Origin: CBDHHC01 sp965263345 | GTDB taxonomy: Bacteria > Pseudomonadota > Alphaproteobacteria > Rhizobiales > CBDHHC01 | Direction of reading: 5' to 3' | Length of the DNA stretch: 64,000 bases | Assembly: GCA_965263345.1 (NCBI GenBank) | Contig: CBDHHC010000024.1 | Span: forward strand, 1 to 64,000 | In this document: piece after piece, positions 46,636 through 55,152 of the stretch | Numbering within the stretch: the first letter of the stretch is position 1 | How the letters are laid out: every line of letters starts with the position of its first letter | Program-made: the position numbers and the translations under genes | Notes under the pieces: model-generated | What the model saw: only the letters and a program-made list of their open reading frames with translations | Told to the model about the DNA's origin: nothing | Databases searched by the model: none

Positions 46636-47601
46636 GTGCAGTTTAGAAGTATTTTTCTATTGTTATCAAGTGTTGTGATAATGAGTAACAGTATCGCGGC
46701 ATATTCAAAACAACCTTTTAAGGAAAAACTATCAAACATCTTTGAAGTAACCTCACACTTTGACGATTGTAAAAGGGCAGGTTGGTGCCCAGATATGATT
46801 ATCGTTCAAAGTGGAAATTTCATGATGGGGTCTCCTGAAACGGAAGGGGCGCGATATGAAGATGAAGGTCCGCAGCGCAAAGTGAGCATCAAGACTTTTG
46901 CCGTCAGTAAATTTGAAATCACCCGAGGGCAATTTGATCACTTCATACAAGACACAGGACATAGCATAGACAACACCTGTTGGACCTTTGAAAACAATAT
47001 TTTTAAACGCAGAATATATCGCTCATATATAAAGCCAGGCTTTGAACAAGATGATTATCATCCTGTGGTCTGCGTGAATTGGCATGATGCGAAAGCTTAT
47101 ACAAAATGGCTGAGTGAGAAAACGGGCAAAACCTATCGTTTATTATCTGAAGCCGAATGGGAATATGTCGCCCGAGCAGGCACGACCTCCGCGTATTCCT
47201 TTGGAGAAGATCTTGATAATTTATGTGATTATGGAAATGCTTCAGATTGGATTATTCATTCCGTGACACAAGTTGTGAAATGCAGTTATAGACCGAGCAA
47301 AAGAACAACCATTGTCGGATCATTCAGACCAAATCCCTTCGGAGTTTATGATGTCCATGGAAATGCTTATGAATGGGTGGAAGACTGCTGGCATGAGTCC
47401 TATCAAGGCGCTCCAATTGATGGCAGAGCGTGGCTGGATGAAGGTGAAGGTAATTGCGAACGCCGAATAATAAGAGGAGGCGCCTGGGACCTCTCTGCCA
47501 ATCAACTCCGCTCCGCCTACCGCTACTGGTACAACCCCAATATACGCATTGACAATATCGGCTTTAGAGTGGCAAGAGACCTGGAAGAGGGGGAGAGGTA
47601 G
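46636..47601 (+). CDS. Exported FGE/SUMF1-domain protein
   Basis: A 321-residue protein with an N-terminal signal peptide (IFLLLSSVVIMSNSIAAYS) and a full formylglycine-generating-enzyme (SUMF1) domain. Blocks: IIVQSGNFMMGSPETEG, SKFEITRGQFDHFI, PVVCVNWHDAKAYTKWLS, YRLLSEAEWEYVARAGTTSA and NAYEWVEDCWHESYQGAP, then RGGAWDLSANQLRSAYRYWY and IGFRVARDL. The fold is the C-type-lectin-like FGE fold. The start GTG 46636 follows GGAAAAAAT. It is 89 bases upstream of the TIR-FGE gene, in one transcription unit with it or its paralogue. It could be a binding protein rather than an enzyme. Confidence 0.85.
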   Translation: MQFRSIFLLLSSVVIMSNSIAAYSKQPFKEKLSNIFEVTSHFDDCKRAGWCPDMIIVQSGNFMMGSPETEGARYEDEGPQRKVSIKTFAVSKFEITRGQFDHFIQDTGHSIDNTCWTFENNIFKRRIYRSYIKPGFEQDDYHPVVCVNWHDAKAYTKWLSEKTGKTYRLLSEAEWEYVARAGTTSAYSFGEDLDNLCDYGNASDWIIHSVTQVVKCSYRPSKRTTIVGSFRPNPFGVYDVHGNAYEWVEDCWHESYQGAPIDGRAWLDEGEGNCERRIIRGGAWDLSANQLRSAYRYWYNPNIRIDNIGFRVARDLEEGER

Positions 47602-47690
47602 AATAGTTTTCATAGCTTGCTTGACCTCTCAGACTTTGTTATGAAAAACCCCATACTCTATCAATAAACCACAACAGAATTTTAAGCAGC

Positions 47691-49265
47691 ATGGCCGATA
47701 TTTTTATTTCTTATGCGCGTAATGACTTCAAAACCGCACAAGCCCTCGCCGAATACCTCACAAATAAAGGCCTGACCGTCTGGTGGGATTTCCAGCTTTA
47801 TACGGGCGAGCGTTTCAGCAAGAAAATCGAAGAAGAAATCACCAACGCGACGGAAGTGATTGTCCTCTGGTCCAGAACGTCTGTGAGTCTGGGTTTGTTG
47901 AAGATGAAGCGTCTTTAGCAAAAGAACAGAATAAACTCAAAACCTTCCGTCTCGAAGACTGCACCCCGCCATTAGGGTTCCGTAATCTGAACTATAAGGA
48001 CGTAAACAAAAACAATCCCGATTTTTCCATAATCTATGATGATCTGGAACGTGTCTCAAAACACGTCATAGAAAACGGTGAAACCGCCAGACAGGCCGCC
48101 GAGGAACGGTTCTGGCAGGAGATTGAAGACTCTGATGATGTCGAGGATTTTGAGTTATATCTGAACGAGTTTCCTGATGGGCAGCATGTGGCACTGGCAA
48201 GGTTGAAGATCAGGAAACTGGAAAGAGTAATTTCCGGTCCAGAACCCATAAAGCCGGAACAGCAACGAAAAACAGCTGTAAAACCAAAGCCCAAGTCAAA
48301 TATGCCCTGGCTCTTTGGTCTCGGGGGGCTAGTCCTGGTTGCCGTTGGTGTTGCCTATCTTTTACCGGAAGAAAAAACTTCTGTGGTAACCGTTGAGCCG
48401 CAGAAAAAGCAACATGGCGATATTTTCCAGGATTGCCCAGACTGCCCATCTATGATTGTTGTGAAAGGTGGTAGCTTTATGATGGGGTCTCCCAAGTCTG
48501 AGAAGTGGAGTCAATATGATGAGGGGCCTCAGCGCCGGGTGCGTATCAATAAGCTTGCTGTTGGCCGTTATGAGGTTACCCGAGGCCAGTTTGATAAGTT
48601 TGTAAAGGCAACAGGTCATAAAGTCGGGACAGAATGTTATATATGGAATAGTGCAGACAAGAAATGGGAAAAAAAAATCGGGTTATTCTTATCTTAATCC
48701 TGGTTATTCGCAAACAGATACTCATCCTGTAACTTGTGTGAACTGGAATGATGTGAAGTCTTATGTGAAGTGGCTAAGTAAGACAACGGGTAAGACTTAT
48801 CGTTTGTTAAGCGAAGCCGAATGGGAGTATGTTGCACGTGGAGGTACGAGTACGAGATACTCATTTGGTGATAATTCATCAGATTTATGTGATTACGGCA
48901 ACGGAGCGGATAAGAGCACAGATTATAGTTGGCGTAATACCTCATGTAACGATGGTTTTGGTATTCAGACCTCTTCTGTAGGGTCGTTTAAACCTAACCC
49001 ATTAGGTTTATATGATGTTCATGGTAATGTTTGGGAGTGGGTTGAGGACTGTTGGCATAAAAATTACAAGGGTGCGCCAAATGATGGACGTGCCTGGTTG
49101 ACAGAGGACGGTGGCGACTGCTCTACTCGTGTTTTGCGCGGGGGCTCCTGGGTCAACGGACCGCGGCTCTTGCGTTCTGCTAATCGCCTCAGGTACGACA
49201 CATCCAGCCGTTACAACGATGTGGGTTTTCGCGTCTCCAGAACGCTTGGAGCAGCGAGTCAATAG
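47691..49265 (+). pseudogene. TIR - transmembrane - FGE fusion receptor, two frameshifts
   Basis: The first 76 codons (to 47918) give a TIR domain: MADIFISYARNDFKTAQALA, TNKGLTVWWDFQLYTG and VIVLWSRTSV. One base must be restored near 47885 to continue as ESGFVEDEASLAKEQN; the Glu in FVEDE fits the TIR NADase catalytic site. Next come FELYLNEFPDGQHVALARL (helical linker), a TM segment (PWLFGLGGLVLVAVGVAYLL) and an FGE domain from IVVKGGSFMMGSP. A second shift, one extra A in the A9 run at 48669-48677, joins SGYSYLNPGYS. It ends RGGSWVNGPRLLRSANRLR and NDVGFRVSRTL. Total about 524 residues. Topology puts TIR inside and FGE outside. Confidence 0.83.
49140..49240 (+). other. Possible DGR variable region in the TIR-FGE gene
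   Basis: In this C-terminal segment of the FGE domain, locally GC-rich in an AT-rich gene, the codons at expected variable positions end in C (GTC, AAC, CTC, CTC, TAC, GAC, TCC, AGC, TAC, AAC). This is the pattern expected from A-specific mutagenesis of AAC template codons. No template repeat or reverse transcriptase is in the window. This is inference only. Confidence 0.4.
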
Positions 49266-49320
49266 GCTGGTGTGTTTATCTTGATTTCCGAGTGAAGGAT
49301 TACATCCTATATCTTTACGC

Positions 49321-49358
49321 CTTCCCGCCAGGGAAGGTTAGGTCCGCCCGAAGGGCGG
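49321..49358. repeat. Pair of GC-rich hairpins downstream of the TIR-FGE gene
   Basis: First stem CTTCCC / GGGAAG (49321-49336), second stem CCGCCC / GGGCGG with a GAA loop (49344-49358). They could be a transcript end, a REP-type element, or the hairpins found after DGR variable regions. Confidence 0.7.
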
Positions 49359-49515
49359 CAGTTTAGGCAATTACTCATGAAACATCTGTGTGAAATGTGC
49401 TTATAGGCTTCCTCTTTCGAGGGAGCGACGGTTGGGGGAGGGTGGATGAACTGTTTTGCGGCTTTCTAACGAGAGACGTCCGGTCTTCTTGTTTTGTCGA
49501 TAACTCTCCTCCACC

Positions 49516-49595
49516 GTCATCCCCAAAGTTTGCCAGCCCTGAAGCTTTGCAGGCCCCGGCGACAATCTAAGCAAACTATTGGGGACCCATATGAC
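49516..49595. repeat. Imperfect 80-bp inverted repeat (palindromic intergenic element)
   Basis: GTCAT-CCCCAAAGTTTGC on the left is matched by GCAAACTATTGGGG-ATGAC in inverted form on the right. Its style resembles the dispersed GTCATCCC-type palindromic elements of alphaproteobacteria. Other copies in the genome would be expected. Confidence 0.6.
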
Positions 49596-49829
49596 AACGA
49601 TGATCCGGGCACTCAAATGACGGGAGTTTGCAACAAAGTATAAGTGTAAATCCCGACAGGGCTATGTTTATTGCAATTTCCTTCTTTCGAAGGAATGTCG
49701 ACAGTGAAATGACGCCCGTGAAATGATGTCTGTGGTGATGTTCGTTTTTGAATCTCAGGATTGAAGTTGAGTTGAGCCTTCTCAGAAACAGCCATGTTGA
49801 CCATTGCACACCATTCTTACAACCACCCA

Positions 49830-50324
49830 CTACCCACGCGCTAACATATTCCCTGCACCATGATCAAGCCGATCATAAGCCTGTGAGAGAAGAGATAAAA
49901 ACTGTTGTTTTGCTGGTGCTTGATTTGCAGCATCTTTCATAACACCTGACAACAATGTATAAGCTGCAATCCATGCCTCTTTAACTTGCGGTGTAAAAGC
50001 TTCGGCCAAACCTTGTTCAAGTGTCCAGATAAGGGCTTGGCCAACCGTATCATAATGAGCGTCTTTCACACCATAATAATAGTGTTTTTCACCAAGCTGC
50101 TGAACTGTAGGGATGATCTTTTCAGGGTTTTTCAAGCTCGATACGGCAACCCCCAATGTCATCATAAGCTTCCGCTTCTGTTCTGACATATCGCCTTTGA
50201 ACATAGACTTTAGCGAAGGATCCATCTCAAAAAGGCGATTATAAAATAAATCTGCTGCAGTATCTTTAATTTTCGCAACTTTGGAAAAACTTTCCTGGAC
50301 GAAATGAACTTGATCAGGAGTCAT
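49830..50324 (-). CDS. Globin (bacterial haemoglobin-like), copy 1
   Basis: A 164-residue single-domain globin binding haem and O2/NO. It reads MTPDQVHFVQESFSKVAKIK, RLFEMDPSLKSMF, and the proximal-histidine region QLGEKHYYYGVKDAHYDTVG, with WTLEQGLAEAFTPQVKEAW after it. It starts at ATG 50324. There is no flavin-reductase domain, so it is not a flavohaemoglobin. A second globin lies at 60099-60521. Confidence 0.88.
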   Translation of the reverse strand: MTPDQVHFVQESFSKVAKIKDTAADLFYNRLFEMDPSLKSMFKGDMSEQKRKLMMTLGVAVSSLKNPEKIIPTVQQLGEKHYYYGVKDAHYDTVGQALIWTLEQGLAEAFTPQVKEAWIAAYTLLSGVMKDAANQAPAKQQFLSLLSQAYDRLDHGAGNMLARG

Positions 50325-50596
50325 TATACATTTCCTACAAACACTATGATTTGATGATATTACCCTCGATACTCAGTATACATACACTTCCTTGCTTTTC
50401 CATTAACTACAAATATCCGTTTTTAAAATGTCACACATCTTATATTTCATACTATTTACCAGCGCGACAGATTGCCTTGAAGATTAAAAAAAGCATAATC
50501 ATGGTATATAACAGCTCTTTATCCGAGTAACTGAAGCTGGATTATGTGAATGAGATGCCTCATCACCAATAACAAAGTAAATTGAGTACAATAAAT

Positions 50597-51769
50597 ATGA
50601 GAGTCTTCCCGTTATTTATCATTATAGCCTGTATCATAACTGGTTGCGCGACAACATTGCGCCAGGCTGTTCCGCCACAATTACAAGATCGCGCTGTAGT
50701 AGCCGGAATTAATAGTGAAAGAATAAGAGTATGGGGAGATCAGGCACCTAAGGATGTAGAAGCCTACACAAAAGAATTTGAACGACAAAGACGGAATGCG
50801 CCACTCAGTGCTCAAGAGCGCAGAACATCTAATTTACTTGTTATCTCAGGCGGTGGCGCAGACGGTGCGTTTGGAGCAGGACTCTTAAATGGTTGGTCAA
50901 AATCTGGAACACGACCAAAATTTGTTATTGTTACAGGTGTAAGTACGGGCGCTTTGATGGCGCCATTTGCATTTTTAGGGCCAGCCTATGATAGACAAAT
51001 CAAAGAGATTTATACCAAATATTCGACACAGGATATTTTAAGATCTCGTGTCCTAGCTGGTTTATTAGGGGGGCCTTCCGTTTCAAGCTCAGAGCCTCTG
51101 GCAGAACTAATAGCCAAGTACGTAACCAAGAAACTCTTACATAAAATAGCTGTTGAACATCAGAAAGGACGAAGGTTACTTGTCGGAACAACAAACCTTG
51201 ATGCGCAACGCGCTGTGATATGGAACATGGGACAGATTGCATCTCTTGGAACTGACAAGGCATTAAAACTCTTCCGAAAAGTTTTGTTAGCATCAGCATC
51301 TATACCGGGAATTTTCCCTCCTGTCTTGATCGATGTAAATGTAAATGGCAAGAGGCTACAAGAGTTGCATGTTGATGGGGGAACAACAGATAATGCTATT
51401 CTCCTGCCAGTCCAAATAAATCTACGTGCTTTGGATAGGCAGTTTTTAAGAAAGAGAAAACGCAAACTATATATCATTGCAAATACCAAACTCACTCCAG
51501 AGTGGGAAGGTGTAAAAGTATCAACTGCAGATATTGCAAGGCGGTCAATTGCAACACTCATCAAGCAACAGACAGAAGGCGATATCCTAAAGATTTATGA
51601 TTTTGCAAAAGCAAATCGTATGAAATTTAATTTGGCCTCTGTGCCCGCATATTTTAAAGAAGAATCTAAAGAGCCATTTGATTTAAACTATATGACAAAA
51701 CTCTATAAGGTTGGGGTAAAATTGGGGCGTCAAGGATACAATTGGCAAAAAGTCCCTCCCACTCAATAG
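50597..51769 (+). CDS. Patatin-like phospholipase, lipoprotein
   Basis: A 390-residue lipid hydrolase with a lipoprotein signal (FPLFIIIACIITGC) and a patatin domain. The oxyanion block is VISGGGADGAFGAGLL, the nucleophile elbow GVSTGAL (Ser in GxSxG) and the catalytic Asp in HVDGGTTDNA. ATG 50597 (MRVFPLF) is preferred; the frame is open five codons upstream from a TTG. Location is the periplasmic face of a membrane. Confidence 0.85.
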   Translation: MRVFPLFIIIACIITGCATTLRQAVPPQLQDRAVVAGINSERIRVWGDQAPKDVEAYTKEFERQRRNAPLSAQERRTSNLLVISGGGADGAFGAGLLNGWSKSGTRPKFVIVTGVSTGALMAPFAFLGPAYDRQIKEIYTKYSTQDILRSRVLAGLLGGPSVSSSEPLAELIAKYVTKKLLHKIAVEHQKGRRLLVGTTNLDAQRAVIWNMGQIASLGTDKALKLFRKVLLASASIPGIFPPVLIDVNVNGKRLQELHVDGGTTDNAILLPVQINLRALDRQFLRKRKRKLYIIANTKLTPEWEGVKVSTADIARRSIATLIKQQTEGDILKIYDFAKANRMKFNLASVPAYFKEESKEPFDLNYMTKLYKVGVKLGRQGYNWQKVPPTQ

Positions 51770-51774
51770 AAAAT

Positions 51775-52359
51775 CTATAAACTTTCCTTCGTGATCCAAA
51801 GGATAACCGCATCATCCGGGCTTATTGATATGCAAAAATGGCCCATGCCACTGTCATAATATGCAGAGTCGCCTTTTTTCAATAGAACTGGCTTATAGTA
51901 TTCCGTATGCAACTCAATTTCCCCCTCAAGTACATATAAGAATTCTTCGCCTCTATGGCGTATCCATTCTTTGAATTCAGAAATATCGCGTGCTTTGATT
52001 GTGCTAAGATAAGGGATCATCTCTTTATTCACGAGGTCATTACACAAGACTTCATGTTCATAGGTTTTCGTCGATTCAAAATACCCTTCACCTTTACGGT
52101 TAATATCTCTTCGTCCTGAAATTGTCTCGCGCGGTGTTTGAACAAATAATTGAGGGATATGAAGATCAAGAGCACTAACAAGCTTTCTCACAATATCAAA
52201 ACCAGGAACTGTTTGATTATTTTCAATTTTGGATAATGTGGATCGTCCTATACCAGTAAGATTAGCAGTATCTTCTAATGTAAGTTTCTTTTTCTTTCTC
52301 GCGTCTCTTACGAGTAAAGCAAGACTCTCATTAGTTGCTGAAATGTTTTTTTGGTTCAA
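51775..52359 (-). CDS. XRE-family regulator with C-terminal cupin domain
   Basis: A 194-residue regulator. The N-terminal HTH is LVRDARKKKKLTLEDTANLT and GIGRSTLSKIENNQT. The C-terminal cupin reads WIRHRGEEFLYVLEGEIELH and LLKKGDSAYYDSGMGHF. XRE-cupin regulators often control amino-acid or polyamine uptake. It is divergent from aapJQMP across a 490-base gap, so control of that operon is likely but inferred. Confidence 0.9.
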   Translation of the reverse strand: MNQKNISATNESLALLVRDARKKKKLTLEDTANLTGIGRSTLSKIENNQTVPGFDIVRKLVSALDLHIPQLFVQTPRETISGRRDINRKGEGYFESTKTYEHEVLCNDLVNKEMIPYLSTIKARDISEFKEWIRHRGEEFLYVLEGEIELHTEYYKPVLLKKGDSAYYDSGMGHFCISISPDDAVILWITKESL

Positions 52360-52849
52360 ATTTACCTCAAATTTACGATATTGAATTTTCCCTCATAAGA
52401 AACTATGTTGATTATTAGGGAAAAATGTATAATAATCAACAAATAGATAAAATGCCACATTGTTGGCGCGAACTATGTATAAATTAAGACAATATAATTA
52501 ACTGATGTATAGGTAGGAATAAAATACGCTCTTTCGGACCAAATAAGATAAGAAAATAAAGTATTAAAAACACCAATTAAGAATATTATGCATTTAAAGC
52601 ATAATTATATAAATATTGCGCATGATTATAAGGTTTTTTTATTGTAATCCAAGAGGCGCAACCAATAGACTTGACCTTAAAATAAGTCATATAATTCATA
52701 AGACTAAATAATTACCTTCATGCAAAATATTTGTGCTTGATCTTTACTTTCCTTGTGGTCAATAATGCTCCAGGCAGTGGAGGAGATTCACTCCTTCATC
52801 TGACATGTCGATTTTTCGACATGTATAATTCATTAATGGAGAGTCAATA
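52360..52849. other. Divergent control region between the XRE regulator and aapJ
   Basis: About 490 AT-rich bases holding the promoters of both units. Its only strong structure is a 22-bp inverted repeat close to aapJ. No ORF with support was seen. Confidence 0.65.
52803..52824 (+). promoter_or_regulatory. Inverted repeat just upstream of aapJ
   Basis: ACATGTCG ATTTTT CGACATGT forms an 8-bp perfect stem. It is 25 bases before the aapJ ATG (52850), so it lies at or just after the transcription start. It could be an operator or a leader hairpin. Confidence 0.6.
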
Positions 52850-53866
52850 ATGCAAAAAATACTGACACTTGCTACAGCAAGTGCATTTCTAGGGTTGAGC
52901 GCTATAAGTGGCCTCGCTGGAACATTAGATGACGTAAAAAAAGCTGGCGTGATCAAATGTGGTATTTCAGGTTCTGTTCCGGGTTTTTCTGCTCCTGACG
53001 ACAAAGGTGCAATGCAAGGAATTGATGCCGACATTTGTTATGCGCTTTCAGCAGCAATTTTTGGTGATAAAAGCAAAGTTAAGTTTATTAAGCTGACTGC
53101 CAAAGAGAGATTTACAGCATTAACATCAGGTGAAATTGATGTGTTGCCACGTAACACAACACATACGCTACACCGTGATTCTGCTTTAGGTATTGATTTT
53201 ACTTATTACAACTACATTGACGGTCAAGGTTTCATGGTGAAAAAGTCCCTTGGCGTTAAAAGTGCTAAAGAATTAGATGGTGCGAAAATCTGTATCCAAG
53301 CAGGTACAACAACTGAGTTGAACCTAGCTGACTATTTCCGCACAAATAAAATGAAATATCAGCCAGTAGGCTATGACACATCAGCTCAAACTCGTGAGGG
53401 TTTCGACGGTGGTGCGTGTGACGTTCTAACGTCTGACAAATCTCAGCTAGCAGCTTTAAGAACTGAACTTAAGGATCCTGCAAGTGCTGTAATTCTTCCT
53501 GAGACTGTATCTAAAGAGCCTCTTGGCCCAGTGGTACGTCAAGGTGATGACCAGTGGGGTGATATCGTTCGCTGGACACTTTATGCTTTGATTAATGCTG
53601 AGGAGCTTGGCATTTCATCTAAAAATATTGATGAGCTTAAAAAGACAGCAACAAACCCAGGTGTAAAACGTATCATTGGTACAGAAGGCACTATGGGTAA
53701 AGGCCTAGGTCTTGGTGCTGACTGGGCATTCAATGCAATTAAAGCAGTTGGAAACTACGGCGAAATGTATGAAAAACACATTGAGCCTCTTGGTCTTGCT
53801 CGTAAAGGAAGCGTGAACGATCTTTGGACACGTGGCGGCATTCTTTATGCTCCTCCACTTCGTTAA
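52850..53866 (+). CDS. aapJ: General L-amino-acid ABC transporter, binding protein
   Basis: A 338-residue periplasmic protein, signal peptide to GLAG. It shows the AapJ features VIKCGISGSVPGFSAPDDKG, ERFTALTSGEIDVLPRNTTHT and RDSALGIDFTYYNYIDGQGF. A hairpin follows, then aapQ. ATG 52850 follows GGAGAG. It captures a wide range of L-amino acids in related bacteria (Rhizobium Aap system). Confidence 0.95.
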   Translation: MQKILTLATASAFLGLSAISGLAGTLDDVKKAGVIKCGISGSVPGFSAPDDKGAMQGIDADICYALSAAIFGDKSKVKFIKLTAKERFTALTSGEIDVLPRNTTHTLHRDSALGIDFTYYNYIDGQGFMVKKSLGVKSAKELDGAKICIQAGTTTELNLADYFRTNKMKYQPVGYDTSAQTREGFDGGACDVLTSDKSQLAALRTELKDPASAVILPETVSKEPLGPVVRQGDDQWGDIVRWTLYALINAEELGISSKNIDELKKTATNPGVKRIIGTEGTMGKGLGLGADWAFNAIKAVGNYGEMYEKHIEPLGLARKGSVNDLWTRGGILYAPPLR

Positions 53867-53883
53867 GAGCTAAATTAATGATT

Positions 53884-53907
53884 GGTCAAGCGTATTTACG
53901 CTTGACC
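53884..53907 (+). terminator. Intercistronic stem-loop between aapJ and aapQ
   Basis: A perfect 11-bp stem GGTCAAGCGTA / TACGCTTGACC with a 2-base loop and no T tail. Such structures after a binding-protein gene usually stabilise its mRNA and reduce expression of the permeases. Confidence 0.75.
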
Positions 53908-53965
53908 TACCCCAAATAAAAAATAACAATAATATAAGATACCATATAAACTAAAGGAAATTGGG

Positions 53966-55150
53966 GTGGCACAAAAAACCAAGATTCCATTTCATAGAGA
54001 TCCTAAAATAAGGTCTCTTGCTTTACAAATAACTATTCCCGCACTTGTAATCTGGGGTCTTTATACACTCTTCCAAAATGCTGTTTACAATCAAGAACAA
54101 CGTGGCATTAAAACAGGATTTGACTTCCTTGATCAAGTTGCTCCATTTGCCGTAGGATTTTCTCCCTTTTTAGAATTCAATCTTGGAGAGAGCACGTACT
54201 GGCAGGTCTTATTTATTGGTATACAAAATACCATACTTGTAGCAGTGCTTGGAATTATTGCTGCAACAGTATTAGGGTTTCTGATTGGAATTATGAGATT
54301 ATCGCCAAACTGGCTGATCTCAAGATTTGCAACTGTTTACATCGAAACAATGCGCAATATTCCTCTATTGCTACAAATCTTTTTTTGGAATTTCGCAGTT
54401 TTTCTCCCGGCACTTCCTGGCCCGCGTGAGAGCCATTCCCTCTTCGATGCTGTATTCTTGAACCAGCGAGGGTTATATCTGCCAAAAGCAACAGTCAATG
54501 ATACTACAACTTTTATTATCTATGCTGCTATAGTCATTGCCGGCATTATAGGCGCAGTTCTCTTAAGACGTTGGGCAAGCAAACGTCATGATGAAACAGG
54601 ACAACTTTTCCCAGCAAGGTTAGTTGGTGTCACTGGAGTGATTGCACTTATCATTATAGCTTTCTTCCTAACTGGTGGACCTATTACATTTGAATTCCCA
54701 ACCTTAGGACGTTTTAATTTCTCAGGTGGTGTGGAACTTCCACTTCCGTTATTTTCTCTATGGTTTGCACTAACAACCTATACCGCAGCTTTCATTGCAG
54801 AAAATGTACGTGCCGGTATCCAGTCAGTATCTCATGGTCAGACTGAAGCGGCACAGTCTCTTGGTTTGCCAAGAGGTTATATGCTGCAAAAAATAATAAT
54901 ACCACAAGCAATGCGTGTGATTATACCCCCAACAATTAGCCAGTATTTGAATTTAACCAAAAACTCATCTCTTGCGGTTGCCGTTGCTTACGAAGAAATT
55001 GTTGCCATCTTCATGGGAATTGCACTTAACCAAACAGGACAGGCCTTAACGATTATAGCCATGACAATGGTCGTGTATATCTGCTTGAGTCTGCTAACGT
55101 CTTTAATACTGAACCTCTACAACAGAAGTGTTCAACTGGTGGAGCGATAA
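53966..55150 (+). CDS. aapQ: General L-amino-acid ABC transporter, permease
   Basis: A 394-residue inner-membrane permease of the HisM/GlnP class. The start GTG 53966 follows GGAAATTGGG. The typical ENVRAGIQSVSHGQTEAAQS and LGLPRGYMLQKIIIPQAMR block is the EAA loop that touches the ATPase. It has an extra internal loop of the Aap type. aapM starts two bases after its stop. Confidence 0.94.
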   Translation: MAQKTKIPFHRDPKIRSLALQITIPALVIWGLYTLFQNAVYNQEQRGIKTGFDFLDQVAPFAVGFSPFLEFNLGESTYWQVLFIGIQNTILVAVLGIIAATVLGFLIGIMRLSPNWLISRFATVYIETMRNIPLLLQIFFWNFAVFLPALPGPRESHSLFDAVFLNQRGLYLPKATVNDTTTFIIYAAIVIAGIIGAVLLRRWASKRHDETGQLFPARLVGVTGVIALIIIAFFLTGGPITFEFPTLGRFNFSGGVELPLPLFSLWFALTTYTAAFIAENVRAGIQSVSHGQTEAAQSLGLPRGYMLQKIIIPQAMRVIIPPTISQYLNLTKNSSLAVAVAYEEIVAIFMGIALNQTGQALTIIAMTMVVYICLSLLTSLILNLYNRSVQLVER

Positions 55151-55152
55151 TT

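Larger units (their letters stand above)
49266..49829. other. Intergenic region with palindromic repeats
   Basis: About 560 bases between the TIR-FGE gene and the minus-strand globin. It is more GC-rich than the genome average and holds two short GC hairpins and a long imperfect inverted repeat. ORFs here lack ribosome sites and conserved sequence. No RNA gene was recognised. Confidence 0.65.

Noticed and set aside
46600..50000. A reverse transcriptase or template repeat of a diversity-generating retroelement inside the window
   Set aside because: No RT motifs were seen in any listed reading frame, and no second copy of the candidate variable segment was recognised by eye. The DGR idea therefore rests on codon pattern alone.
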